A stretch of 64,000 nt of DNA from Panax quinquefolius (taxonomy: Eukaryota > Streptophyta > Magnoliopsida > Apiales > Araliaceae): assembly GCA_020205615.1 (NCBI GenBank), contig CM035162.1, forward strand, positions 44,506,464 to 44,570,463, in the 5' to 3' direction. The translations under genes and the position numbers were made by a program. This document shows positions 1 to 11,854 of this stretch, piece after piece. Below the pieces are notes generated by a model. That model searched no databases, had not been told where the DNA came from, and was given only the letters and a program-made list of their open reading frames with translations. Within the stretch, counting starts at the first letter, position 1; each line of letters begins with the position of its first letter.

Positions 1-1145
1 TCCATTCAGAAGTACTGTTCTTTTGATGTAAGGGATGTTATTTTCTTCATAATGATGTTATTCTTTCAATATCATTATACCGAAATATTGGCATGGATTT
101 TATTGTGGAATTTCTACCTTTTTTTGAGTCGGAGTTACTATTCACTTATGCGGCACAATTCACGTATACGGCATTATTCACGAATACGACACTATTCACA
201 GAAAAAATGAAATTTTCTTTTCTTTGTCCAAGTTGTCTATTATGGTTACTATCTTTGATTGTATCCATGTTTTGATCTTCATTCTTGAATTTTGCTCCAC
301 AATTGATTATTATAAGGTATTTTTGAACTTGGATAAACTAACGTACGAATCCCTAATCTTTGATCTTTTATCTCACTGGATTCGTTTTCTTTAAGATATT
401 TTTCATCATTCTCAGTCCTAAATGATAATATTACTGAATATCTTTTACCTATAGTGCAAAGATGAATGATTAACTGATAAATATCTTTGTCCCGTAGTGC
501 AAAGATGAACAGGTGTTTAGATGAACATGACCAACTGGTGATACAAATGAATATCTTTGGCGTGCAATGCAAAGATGAATATTTGATTCAAGATGTATAT
601 TGATTGATGTTACAGAGATAAAATATTGATGATGTACTTTTAAATCTTAGAAGATAGTATAATTCATTATCTACTTGACTCTTCTAATGGATTGTTGTTT
701 TCGCTGTAGTTATTGATCTAAAACTTGTTGTCTATTATATTTTATCAGATTTTTCTCCGTTGAAGACTAATGATAAATTATTGTATATTATTTTAGTCAT
801 AATATTCTTTACTAGGCTAGTTGAGCTCACCCTTTTCCTTTTTGTTCCATTTTTCTTCTCAGGAGGTGAGAATTTAGCAGGAACTAGCCGGGGTATGGAG
901 TGATGATTCTAGAAAGTTGTTTGAGCAGTCCTCACTATTTTTGTAAAATAGTGTATCAATAATTGTAATGAGGACTCCTTTTGAGTTTAAATATTGTCTA
1001 TTAGACAATATTTGTATTTAAACTCACAGTATATGTGTTGTCGTATTTTGCACGACAATTGTATTAATGAAGTTGTATTTGTTTCTGTACCATGTATTTG
1101 GCGACTCAGAATGGGTGATGTATACCTATTTTGGGGGGCGTCACA
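1..1145 (+). mobile_element. Ty3 family C LTR, copy C0 (3' part)
   Basis: This matches the 3' halves of the LTRs at 18126-20343 and 39187-41636. Shared landmarks are GTAAGG near position 28, the TAGTGCA repeats at 480-575, the TTGAGCTCACCC box near 822, and the terminal block with GGTGATGTATACCTA running to TCACA at 1145. The 5' part lies outside the window. No tRNA primer site follows the terminal CA, so this is a 3' LTR or a solo LTR. Two small frames at about 990-1220 lie inside it and are not genes. Confidence 0.85.
28..862 (+). other. Candidate LTR leader intron, copy C0
   Basis: Donor-like GAT|GTAAGG is at 28, a TTGAGCTCACCC branch-like box near 822, a pyrimidine-rich tract, and a CTCAG acceptor ending at 862. 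The layout matches the other C copies. Splicing is inferred from the sequence only. Confidence 0.45.
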
Positions 1146-1439
1146 ATCATGTTCATTCCAATGGTGTGTATCTTCTTGCCATATAATTATCTCCATTGTC
1201 TCAAACTGAGGATTATATTCCAACCATACCCCAAGATTATATAGATAATGCTCATAGATATAGTTAGCAAGTGGATGTGCATAACCATATCTTATGATAA
1301 CATGAGTTTATATGTGGTTAGACATCATGTATGATAGTGGAAACACACCCTTTAAGATCTTAGTTCAATTATGTCCTCCTCATTCTAATGGGGTGCATTT
1401 TTGACGCTTTCAAAGTCGGGTTCTCCTCACCCTATTGTT
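1146..1439. other. Unassigned spacer
   Basis: AT-rich sequence between the C0 LTR end and a reverse LTR-like fragment. I see no coding pattern, RNA gene or repeat in it. It may be old genomic flank or a decayed transposon. Confidence 0.4.
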
Positions 1440-1735
1440 GTTCATCAAAATCAATTATTAAATGACGTATAAAATATGACACACACATTTTAAGTTCTCA
1501 ATGCAATTATATATTGTCATACTGTTTTATAATGTATTGAGAAGCTTCAACAGTCACAAACCATCACTCTAATCCTTTGTTATCCCCGCTCGACCCAGCT
1601 ACACTCTTATTACCTGAAAGAAATTGTGAAATAAAAGGGTGAGCACAAATAGCCCAATAAAGAATATCATGACTAAGATAATTAAATTATCAATAGCCTT
1701 CATCAGTAATAAATCAGATATTTAGAACATATGGT
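1440..1735 (-). repeat. Diverged reverse family-C LTR fragment
   Basis: Read on the minus strand it follows the 3' end of family C LTRs in the same order as the reverse copies at 32735-33119 and 62864-63240: a block like CGTGTAAAATACGAC, a block like the GAGGACTAC region, a CGACCCAGCTA-like block, AAAGGGTGAGC, and ATGACTAAGATAAT. It is much more diverged than the other copies, so it is older or from a sister family. Confidence 0.55.
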
Positions 1736-2005
1736 AGTTGATAAAAGTTTTTGATAGGTATACTTTTATTTTAGATTTTGATGATAACAATTATGTTTTA
1801 AATAAATATATAATTATTTATTTAATTTATTATTTTCATTTTTAATTGAATTAATTTTATTGACCTTGATAAATTATATGTCAAGTGTTAAAATAAATTA
1901 ATTCATAAATTTCATGGCAAGGAAGCCCTATTTTTTAAAACTAAAATTGGGCAAAATATTTTATCATACATCATAAGAATTTATTAAATATACTATTTTA
2001 GAAAA

Positions 2006-2010
<5 letters not shown>

Positions 2011-2040
<30 letters not shown>
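2011..2040. repeat. (TA)n microsatellite
   Basis: Fifteen uninterrupted TA units lie in the copia H LTR, with more broken TA runs up to about 2165. Confidence 0.9.
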
Positions 2041-2043
<3 letters not shown>

Positions 2044-2449
2044 GAATATGTTAACATGACGGTTTGTATATATAATAGGTATAATTAATATTATTTATAT
2101 ATATACCAGTATTCTACATATATATATATAATATGTAAATATAAGATATAATATATATATATATTTTGTGCACATGCATGTGCTGTCAAACCGTGTGTGT
2201 ATTAGCCTAACAAAAGTGATATTTTGGACAAAACGCAAAACGTGTAAGATTGGATGGCATGTTTCAATGTGTTGGTCAATATTAGCATTAAATGATCAGA
2301 AGGTTGAAAAAGGCCCAGGCGGTTTTCTCTCTTCTTTTGCGTTCAAATATTTTTCAATCTGGACCGTTCAATTCAAAAATATTAGATCAAAATCGTGCAT
2401 TCTAAAATGAGGTTTCAAAATTACAATTTTTCCCTAACTTCAAAAATTG

Positions 2450-2458
2450 TATAAATAG
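2450..2458 (+). promoter_or_regulatory. TATA box of copia H LTR
   Basis: TATAAATAG is placed as expected for an LTR promoter, leaving a leader of about 1.6 kb before the primer site. Inferred from motif and position. Confidence 0.6.
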
Positions 2459-2715
2459 GGAGTATTTCATTCATTTGGTTTTTACTAATTTAGTGAAAAG
2501 AAAATTATACTCTCCTTGCCTACATTATCTCGAAGCTTTATATCTCTTCTTACAAAAGGTTCTGAATTTTTGAAGAGAAAAATTGGTCCAAGTATTGAGA
2601 TAAGTTTGATTTCTGTTAAATTATTTCGTACTTGAATTTTATCTATAGATATAAAAATACATATTGTTCTACACAATTTTATATATCCTTATTTCATCTA
2701 TTTATCAAATAAAAT

Positions 2716-3045
2716 GATACTTGGATGCCGCAAGGCTACAGAGATAAACCTCTACGGAGAGGAATCCGATCGTACGATTTCTTATAGTCTTCAGTAACTT
2801 TTTATTGATATTTTTATATAAATATCATAAAATAGATACGACACTTGATAGCTCAAAACAACACTGAGATACTGCTCCAAAAAGAGTAGTCATCCGAACC
2901 AGATTTGAGAATCGTAGTGATCTATTGAAAATATTTATATAAATATCAATTGTGAAAATTATAAATTCTATCATACTTGGGCGCCGCAAGGCTACGGAGA
3001 TAAACCTCTACGGAGAAAAAACCGACCGTACGATTCCTTATAGTA
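2716..3045 (+). repeat. Direct repeat pair in copia H LTR
   Basis: Two copies, starting near 2716 and 2972, share CCGCAAGGCTAC, GATAAACCTCTACGGAG and CGTACGATT in the same order. They are separated by about 180 bp of unrelated sequence. Confidence 0.8.
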
Positions 3046-4054
3046 CTAATTAGTGACACTATTTATAAAAGTTCACATAATAGATAAAATATTCTTATAT
3101 ATTATTTGAGTTAAACAAATAATATTCGTTATATCAGTTTATGCTTAGCTAAGATTATACTTGATAAATATTAGTTAAATTGAATTATTCTTTTCTTCAA
3201 GTATTGATAATTTATAAAGATTAAACTAAGGAACAATTCTATATTATCCATAGAAAAACACTCTTTATTTTATAGAATTGTTAAGTCCTTATAATGTGCT
3301 TTAAATATCATATACTTGCTTAATCAGAAGCATCAGTGGATCTAACCAAAATTTCTATCTCCTTTAAAGAAGCTTGTTAATTGAACATAAAAGTACTTGA
3401 ACTTTTATATTAATATATACTGTCCAAATTTATATCTGCTTAGTTGAGAAGCATTAATCTGTACTTAAATTTTATCAGCTTATTGAAGAAGCACACTATT
3501 GTAAACTCATTTATAGAGAAAGAATTAGAGTTAGTTTATTTTATGTACTTGTGAAAAAGACAAGTAATTCTTTGACCAAGACCAGAGTCTTAGAGAGGTC
3601 AGCAGAAAGTTGGGTCTCTAGTGTACTTGTGAGGTGAGGAAGAAATTGTTGTTTTAAGATCAGATCATAAAATAGAACTGAACTCAAAAGTTGGTACAAC
3701 TAGACTGGAGGAAGGAGCGGGGAGCTTGCTGTCCAAGATAGAATAGTTGAATAGTTAGAAGTTTGTCTATAAAACTTTGTAAAGGCTTCTCCACCTGTTG
3801 AAGGAGTTTTTATTACTGATAGTAATAGGATCTCAAGTTCCAAGTAGGGACTTGAGACTGGACGTAGCAACATACCAAGGGGTGTATGTTGTGAACCAGA
3901 TAAATCTCTGTGCATTGTGATTGAATTTTTATTATTTTGCATGCTAATTGCTAAAATTGTTAATTAATAACTAAAAATTCAAAAAGGCTTAAACATATTT
4001 TTAACTGGTAATAATCTATTCAACCCCCCTTCTAGATTATTATTGACCTTTCAA

Positions 4055-4067
4055 TTGGTATCAAAGC
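4055..4067 (+). promoter_or_regulatory. Primer-binding site of copia H
   Basis: TTGGTATCAAAGC resembles the complement of the 3' end of initiator tRNA-Met (one mismatch to TGGTATCAGAGC). It begins two bases after the LTR terminal CA, which fixes the LTR end. Confidence 0.85.
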
Positions 4068-4121
4068 GGTGCTCTTTAACTTGTTTGTTGAGTATATATA
4101 TGCATACTTAAAAGAAGATCC

Positions 4122-5054
4122 ATGGCCTACAATTCTACTGGTTACGGGGAAGGATTGTCTATGTCCAGATATCCACTATTTGATGGTACCAACTCTACCA
4201 TCTGGAAAAATAGATTCAAAATCTATGCCAAATCTCAAGGAATCAAAATTTGGTGTGCCATTAAACAAGGTGTGCAAATTCCAACCAAAATTGAAGGAGA
4301 AAAGACTGTCGAGAAAGACATATATGAATTCACCATTGAAGAAGAAGAGATCATGAATATTGCATCCCGAGCAGAACAAGTGCTAACCAGTGCTCTGATC
4401 GAAAAAGAATACAAAAGAGTTAGTAACTGTAAAAATGCAAAAGAAATTTGGGAAAAATTGATTGTAACCTATGAAGGTACCAATCATATCAAAGAAACCA
4501 GAAAAGATGCCCTAATTCAAGAGTATGAAAGTTTCAAGCTTGAAGAAGGAGAAAAGATCATTGATATGGAAACTTGGTTTTCCGGAATCATTGATGAGCT
4601 AGAGCAATTGGGAAAAGCATACACTACCAATGAGAAAAACAAAAGAATTCTCAAAGCCCTTCCATCCATCTGGAAAATGAAAGTCACTGCAATAAAAGAA
4701 ATATAAGATCTAACTACATATCCTACGGATAATCTCATCGGGAATCTTCGTGCCCACGAAGTTGATATGTTCGTCAAAAAAGCTGGATTAGATACAGATC
4801 TCAAAAAGAAAGGAATCGCCTTCAAAGCTCTTTTGGTAGATCAAGAAAGTGACGATGAAGAATTAAATGAAGAACTTCTCAGTCTAGACAACAATGAAGT
4901 TATTCTACTGTCCAGACAACTCAGAAGAGTAATTCAAAGCAAAGCAAGAAAATATGGCAAAGGCTTCATGAAAACAAACAACAACTTCAACAACTTCAAA
5001 GGCAAACAATTTTTCAAAACCAAAGGCGCAAGGAGGAAATTTCAAAGCAAGTAA
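4122..5054 (+). pseudogene. gag: Copia H gag, N-terminal part (broken)
   Basis: A 194-codon frame starts at 4122, 54 bp after the primer site. It has the layout of copia gag: an N-terminal LFDGTN...WK stretch of the DUF4219/UBN2 type, a helical middle with AKEIWEKL and LKALPSIWK, and a charged C-terminus. A TAA at 4704-4706 breaks it; the same frame continues to 5054 with AHEVDMFVKK and a Lys/Asn-rich tail. Gag would form the virus-like particle shell around the element RNA. The frame then shifts before the zinc knuckle. The family call is firm, and it is non-functional as it stands. Confidence 0.85.
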
Positions 5055-6071
5055 CAACAACTTCAGAAGTACCAATTCAAACGAAAACTCAAACACATGT
5101 TTCGAGTGTAAGCAGCCTGGACACTTCAACAAGGATTGTCCAAAATTAGTCAACAACAAAGTTCTTATAGCTGAAGAAGGATGTGATCTAAGTGACGAGG
5201 AAGAAACTGCTGAACAAATTGAAGAAATTGCAAATCTCTGCTTAATGGAAGATAATGACTCATTGCCAAGATCTGAGGTAAATTCTGAACATCAACTGTC
5301 TGGCACTTTATTTTCTTCATACACACTAGAAAAAATAAATGAAGAACACTATGAATTACAAGAAGCTTATAGTCATTTATATGGAAGTAATGAACTGTTA
5401 AAAGAAGAATTAGAAAGATTAAGAAAAATAAATATAAATCTTGAAATTGAAATGCTAATTTAATTATCACTAACGAAAGTTTAAATGAAATATACTTAGA
5501 AAATAAAGAAGAATTAGAACAACTTAAGAAAATTAATAAAAATCTTGAAATAGAAAATTCCTCACTCATTATCTCAATTGAAAATCTTGAAATTGAAAAT
5601 TCAACACTCGCTGTAATCAATGAAGATAATCAAGTACAATATCAAGTCGTAATTGATGAAATTAAAAATGAAAATTCAAGTTTAAAGTAAGAAATAGAAA
5701 ACCATAAGTGCATAATTGAAAATTTAACCAAAGAACGTGATGATTTAAATAATTTAATTTATAAATTTACAAAAGGAAAAGAAAATCTTGATGTCATGTT
5801 AAATCAACAAAAATGTAGCTTTAATAAAGAAGGTTTAGGATATACATGTGAAACAAGTGAATCAAAAGATAAAGGATTGTATCTTGTTAAAATTAAAGAA
5901 AATGAAAGTCATATATCTCCCTTCACAAAATGTTCTTATTGTAACAGAAATGGTCATTCTTTTTATATGTGCAATTCTAGAAATGGAAACTATAAAGGAA
6001 AGATGATATGGGTTCCCAAAGGAACATATACTGCACCAACCATCACAAGAAGAGAATTTCACAAATAACAT
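5055..6071 (+). pseudogene. gag: Copia H gag C-terminal part: zinc knuckles and coiled coil
   Basis: After a frameshift, a CX2CX4HX4C knuckle with C-F-E-C and H-F-N-K-D-C lies at 5098-5139. Next come an acidic stretch, NLCLMED, and a Leu/Glu/Lys-rich coiled coil (about 5300-5460, and with stops to 5790). A second knuckle, CSYCNRNGHSFYMC, is at 5931-5972, followed by IWVPKG, which in plant copia polyproteins lies just before the protease. The knuckles would bind element RNA. Stops near 5461 and 5688 and frame changes break it. The long AAA/GAA-rich coiled coil between the knuckles is a lineage trait, not noise. Confidence 0.8.
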
Positions 6072-6099
6072 TATCATACTTCTCACAATCCAGTTACTC

Positions 6100-6376
6100 A
6101 TAGAATGCTTTTTTCAACTAAAATTGATTATCCTATGCCGAGTTTTGTAAAGGAAACTTTAAATGCTCCTTATATAAAATGGAAAACTCACCCTAAGGAC
6201 ACTTCAAATTAAAGGGTACCAACTTGTGAAATTAGTACATATATTGCAGGTATGTCTTGCAGTTGATATGAATAAAAGCAAATGGTATCTTGATAGTGGA
6301 TGTTCTAGACATATGACTGGAGACAAATCCAAATTAAGAAATCTTCAAGCTACAGACTTTTGTGAGGTAACTTTCG
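6100..6376 (+). pseudogene. Copia H aspartic protease
   Basis: The core WYLDSGCSRHMTGD lies at 6283-6324; the catalytic Asp codon is 6292-6294 in a D-S-G triad. The following LQATDFCEVTFGDN is typical of the copia protease. In life it would cut the gag-pol polyprotein. A one-base insertion near 6380, just after FGDN, shifts the frame relative to the integrase. Stops and frame changes upstream separate it from gag. Confidence 0.85.
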
Positions 6377-7442
6377 GTGATAACAAATAAAGGTAAAATA
6401 ATTGGAGTTGGATGTGTGGGTAACAAACACATAACCATTTCCAATGTTCAGTTAGTTACTGGACTCAGGTATAATCTTTTGTCTATCAGTCAACTATGTG
6501 ATAGTGGTTTTAAAATATCCTTCAGTACTCATAACTGCTCTATTTTTGATCAAACTGGTAAATTAATTTTAGATTGTCCTAGATATCAAAACGTGTATAC
6601 TTGTGACTTAGACGCATACTCTCACTTAGATAACATCTGTCTTGTATCTGCAAATGAGGATCTATGGCATCGCAGGCTAGGACACATTAATATGAAACTC
6701 ATAAATAACATTTCTTCTAAAGAACATGTTCGTGGTCTTCCCAAATTAAATTTTTTGAAAGACCACATCTGTGAAGCTTGCGAATTAGGTAAACAAATTC
6801 ATGCATCCCATAAACCTAAATTCACTATATCAACCTCTCGACCCTTAGAATTGATACACATGGACCTTGTTGGACCTATCCCTAAACACAGCATGAGTGG
6901 TGCTGTATATATTCTAGTTTTGGTTGATGATTATTCACGATTTACATGGGCTGATTTTTTAAAATTTAAAAATGAGGCTATTAATTTTGTTTCTACTCTG
7001 TGTAAAAAGATTCAAAATCAACAAGGGAATTCTATTGTTTATATTCGATCTGATCACGAAAGAGAATTTGACAATTCTGATTTCATTATGTTCTGTGATG
7101 AGAACGGTATAAGTCATAACTTCTCTGCTCCTTATACACCTCAGTCAAATGGTGTAGTTGAAAGAAAAAATTGGTCGTTGCAAGAAATGGAAAATACCAT
7201 GTTAAATGAATATCATCTTCCAAAGTATTTCTGGGCTGAAGCAGTGGCAACATCATGTTACATATTAAACAGAGTTTTATTAAGACCATTTTTGCTCAAA
7301 ACTCCCTATGAGCTCTACTATAAGAGAACTCCAAAAATAAACTATTTTTTTTATTTTTGGGAGCAAATGTTTTATTCTAAACACCAAAGGACACTCATTA
7401 AAATTTGATCCTAAATCTGATGAAGGAATATTTCTTGGATAC
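6377..7442 (+). pseudogene. Copia H integrase, truncated by C1 insertion
   Basis: A long frame (343 codons) has the pre-integrase zinc domain with H98, H103, C132 and C135 (HRRLGH...CEAC), then the DDE core: D163 in HMDLVGP, D226 in RSDHEREF (families usually have GGEF, so the following residues changed) and E262 in VERKN. The frame ends in a TGA at 7406-7408. Shifted remains run on to a LGY-like string, where C1 begins at 7443. Reverse transcriptase and RNase H of this element are not in the window. It would insert element cDNA into the chromosome; dead here. Confidence 0.9.
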
Positions 7443-8030
7443 TGTAAGACCCCAACTTTTATGAATAAAGATGAATTTTCTATAAATATCATTTTTGAAT
7501 ATTATTGAGTGAATTTGATATAATGTTATAGTTGTGGGCAATATTTTTAAATATTGCAAAGAACGCAAGTTGTTATATAATATTCGATTAATTGGTCGGG
7601 GAATATTCGTTTTAACAGGGAATATTCGTACGACGACACAATCATTGGTGGACTCCACAACAGAATTATTGTCGGATTGAGAAAACGACAAAAATATCTT
7701 TTTATAAAATAACGGCGAAAGTTTTACCGTTAACACTGTTGGAATACCTGGTGGTTAAAATAAAGTAATACGCGTTGTTGCACAGTATTTTTGAATTATT
7801 GATTCTTACGTAAGAAGGCACTACTCAATAATTGTTACAGTAATTACTGTTCAATATTTTATTTTATTGGTTCAATAATTGCTGCATTGATATTTTATAT
7901 TATTGTTGTTTCAATAATTGTCTTTGCACAGTATTTTCCAATATCAAATCAATAATTCATATTATTTGAATAATATTATTAGATAGCATTATTGGCAATG
8001 TCTAGAAAGTTCTGTCAAGGAAAAGTTTTG
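7443..8030 (+). mobile_element. C1 5' LTR, first segment
   Basis: It starts TGTAAGACCCCAAC exactly like the C2 LTR at 39187, including the GACGACACAATCATTGG-like and TTTTACCGTTAAC blocks. It is cut at 8030 by element A and resumes at 18126. With the pieces at 18126-20343 and 29527-29575 it makes an LTR of about 2.85 kb. Confidence 0.85.
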
Positions 8031-8279
8031 TGACAACCCGAGAATTTTGATTTTTTTTTTAATTTTAATAAACTGATTTAAGGTTCAAAATTAGAACCTA
8101 GACAGAAAATAAGTGTATGTGTTTAATATTTTTAAGAATGAATTTTAGTATTTCAAAATTTTGTGAAGGATTTAGGTGAATTATTCAGGATTAAGGGAAT
8201 AAACGTTTATGTTCTGTGTATATGTGTACAGTATGTGGTTAAGGGTTAAGGGTTGACCAGATAAACGATATCTGTAACA

Positions 8280-9110
8280 AACCCTAATTATATATTAACA
8301 AATTTAACGTTTGTTAGAAAACCCTAGCGATTAATAAGAAACCCTAGAAACTGGTTCTAGAAACCCTAACTTCAGTTCCGAGAATCCAAAACCCTAATTC
8401 GGTGCATGAAACCCTAAATCATAAACTTAATGACATAAGTGTAAATAATTATAGGATTAATTAGGGTTAATCTTAACAAATTGGTCACATAACCCTAATT
8501 CCAAATTTGAAACCCTAATTACGGATTTAAAACCCTAATTTGTAAATAGGGAAAAACCTAAGTGTTAATTTAATACTTTTAATGTTAATTATGATATAAT
8601 AATTCTAATTTTCAAGTTAAGTAATTAGAAAACCCTAATCTAATTACGAAAATTTAATTTCTAAATTAGAAAATTATTTTTCTATTAGAAACCCTAATTT
8701 GGGGATTGTAAACCCTAATGACCAATTACGACCCTAATTGCTAAATTAGCGATTTTAATTAAGAAATGTTAATCCTAATTAGCAAGATTTAATTTGTGAT
8801 TAAGAAATTGTAATATAATTAGAAAATTCTAATTATAATTTAGAAATATTAAATTTCTATATTTAAAACATAAATTGGAAATTTTAGAAAATTAAATTTG
8901 TAAACCCTAAGGGTTTCAAACCCTAAACTCTAAATTTTTCTAAACCCTAAACCCTAACCCAAACCCTAAACCCTAAGGGTTTGGGCATTTAATAGAATGC
9001 CATTAATTTTTGTGTGCGAAATGACATTAATGCCCTTTGTGCATTATTAGTATATTGCTTGTAGATCTAGCCCTAAAGGGTTGGTGAACCAACCCTAAAC
9101 CCTAGCATTT
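8280..9110 (+). repeat. Telobox-like AAACCCTAA cluster, A 5' LTR
   Basis: More than twenty (A)AACCCTAA motifs are scattered over 830 bp; the densest run, AAACCCTAAACCCTAACCC, is near 8942. The same motif is the plant telomere repeat and the telobox bound by TRB-type proteins. The motifs are dispersed, not a telomere array. The 3' LTR has the same cluster at 14250-15080. Confidence 0.85.
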
Positions 9111-9167
9111 GACAAATTACCAGCAATCAGTCATATAGCCAGCCACATACCTTGCATTATTACATAA

Positions 9168-9176
9168 TATAAATAG
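9168..9176 (+). promoter_or_regulatory. TATA box, A 5' LTR
   Basis: TATAAATAG is followed within 100 bp by a CT/GA-rich leader. The equivalent in the 3' LTR is at 15141-15149. Confidence 0.65.
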
Positions 9177-9344
9177 ATTAAGAAAGAGAAAAGGTTCACT
9201 TTATTTTCATTTTTGTCCAAGCCCATTCTCTCTCTAGAAATTCGGGACTTAGTGTGAGAGAGAGTAAGAATCAAAGCTAGGATCAGTTCTTAGACTTCCA
9301 ATAACAGATCCAAGAGTCAGAAATCAAAGATCATGCCATCAAAG

Positions 9345-11854
9345 GTATAAAACCCTAAAATTTCAAAAATTTATGAACTGATGTTTGATGTTGTTATTTG
9401 TTATTTAGAACAGTGTTAGAAGATGTCACTTAGTGATCTGGGTTGTTAAAACCCAGATCCATAACATCCAAGTGCACGAAATGGCAAAATTTTCAAATCT
9501 GGAAAAGTTGAAAAATAAGGCCTGACAGTCAAATGTCAGGGCCTCTAGATCTTTATGTGTTAGAAGTTTTGTGTGTTTTATGTTTTCAATTTGTTCTCTG
9601 ACATGAGGAGCGTAGACTGGAAGTGGAATCACATCCATATCAAGTCAAGATCTAAGAGATAGATAGAGGTCAAAACCTCGCCGACCGTTACCACGTAAAT
9701 GAAATTCTAAACGGCCCCGAATTTTGTGAAGCCATCTGACAAGATGTTCAAGGTCATAAATCTTGCAGTAGTTTGATCTTTTGGCCATGTTGTAGTTTTT
9801 TTATTGTAGCCGGACATGTATACTATTTGTTTAATTCACTAGATCACTTAGATCATCAATGTAATGAAGGATAATCTCGGTGAAACCTACGTTGACCAAC
9901 CGAGCCGGATGAATTTCTGGAAAACCCAGAATTCACCAAGAAACGAGTTTTTCGTCGTATTTCAATTGGGATTAAAGCTTGGGTTGATGATGTTGTTTGA
10001 CTGAAATAATGGTATACAAATGTTCAATGACATAAATACCATAGGTTTGAACCTTAATAACACTAATATAATGACCAGAACTAAGCTAAATTAAAACCAC
10101 AAAGTGGCACCTCGCGACTGCCTAGGTTTCTGGGTTACCCAGAAAACCCAAGTGATGTCTGACAACAACTTTGGCGAATCGGATGTTCTTGTTGTGGTAT
10201 GATATGACCAAGACAATGGTTTCATATTGTAGTGTTACATTTCGACTACAAGATCAAAGTCTTAACAAGCCCAGAACCTTTATACCCAAGAGGTTATAAT
10301 CGGTCAAACCACCCATCTCGTTAACTGGCGATGAAGCTCAAGAACACTCAAGAACAACCCAAGAACACCTATAGCGACGGGTCTGTCACTATAGGGCCCT
10401 TTAGCGACAGTTTAATTAAGAAATTAATTATTAATTTCCGAAAATAATTTATTTTAATTAATAAATCGAAATAAATAGATTTTAATTATTAAAAATACAT
10501 AATAAATTCTAAAAAATTATTTTAAATTCTGAAAAATAGTTTTTAATTATTTAGAGTATATTTCATAAATATTTAATATTTTTGGAATATAAATGGTATT
10601 TAATTTATTTAATTATAATATTAAATAAATGATTTAAAATGATTTTAATTCATGAAAAATCATGAAAAATAATATTATGGTATAATAAAATATTTTAAGT
10701 TATTTTAAATTGACTTTTAATATTTTAAGATGAATTTCATTAATTAATTAATATTAATGATAATTAGTTTATTTAATAAATATATTAAATAAATTATGGA
10801 AAAATAGAATAAATGATTTATAAATCATATAAAAATGATTTAAGTGTTATAAAAATATTTTAAGTTATAAAATATAACTTTTGATATTTTGTCATGAAAA
10901 TATTAATATTTTAATATTAATAGTAATTATCTGAATAATGAATTTAATTGTTTTAAAAATCATATAAAGGTGATTTTAAAGTATTAAAATACTTTATGAT
11001 ATTATAAATATATTATAATATTACGTTGATGAATTTCATTAATATTTGATAATAAATAAATATTAATGATAAAAGAATTATGTGGTATTTAATTCATTTA
11101 AATACGATTTTAATGATTGAAAAATCAAGATAAATAGTAATAATTATTTAAAAATTATTACGAGACTTTGAAAAATATTTTCGATCGATAATAAAATTAT
11201 CCGAGATAATTGTTAAGTGTTAAGTCGAGTTTAATTGAACTTAGACTCGATAAAAGTCCCACTGTAATCGTCGGGATGTTAGAATTTTGTCGAGTTCAAG
11301 TCGATCGTAAATAGTTTGATTCGATACCGAAGTCTTATATATGTTATGTAATCGATAGGTTATGTGTTATATGTGTTTAGGTTTATTCTATATATATATA
11401 TATAATAGTATTATATTGTGATGATATTATTCTAATATCGAGATCTATATTACTAATATTAGGTCTTCTGATAAAGCGATATATAAATCATGTGAAGCAG
11501 TAATCAAATCTGTTCGTGCAAGTTTTTTTTTTACTTAACTCTACTAAGAGTGTTTTATTGGATAGTTTTATGGTTAATCATCATTGGTTGCCATGAATTA
11601 TACTCTATATATATATCAGATGTATAAGTCGTATGAAAGGTCGATCACCTTCATTACCATTTGGTTAGATATATTTGTTCATGTATAATACTTGTTCACC
11701 ATAAATTTGTTCTCGCTAGTTCACAATTATATTGTTGAATTATAGCCACCAATTATTCAAATCTTTCAATCATGATATATCGTTATATTATTGAATTTAA
11801 ACTCATTGGCAATCCTTATGCTCACCCTTGCTATATCATGATAAAACATTGCAG
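9345..11854 (+). other. Candidate LTR leader intron, A 5' LTR
   Basis: Donor AAAG|GTATAA at 9345, branch-like GCTCACCC near 11820 and acceptor TTGCAG ending at 11854. The 3' LTR repeats this at 15320-17843. The AT-rich block falls inside the interval, as expected of a plant intron. Splicing is untested. Confidence 0.45.

Larger units (their letters stand above)
1739..4053 (+). mobile_element. Copia element H, 5' LTR
   Basis: The right boundary is well set: the sequence ends CCTTTCA and a tRNA-Met primer site follows one base later. The left boundary is approximate (a TG at 1739 or 1753), because no partner LTR is in the window. The opening has the GATTTTGATGATAACAA string often seen at copia LTR starts. 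It holds a TATA box at 2450, a TA run at 2011-2040 and a roughly 75-bp direct repeat at 2716-2790 and 2972-3045. Two small frames at 2168-2676 and one at 3700-3942 are not genes. Confidence 0.7.

Noticed and set aside
8930..8990. Telomere or subtelomere array
   Set aside because: AAACCCTAA units are dispersed, mixed with other sequence, and identical in position in both LTRs of element A; they belong to the LTR.
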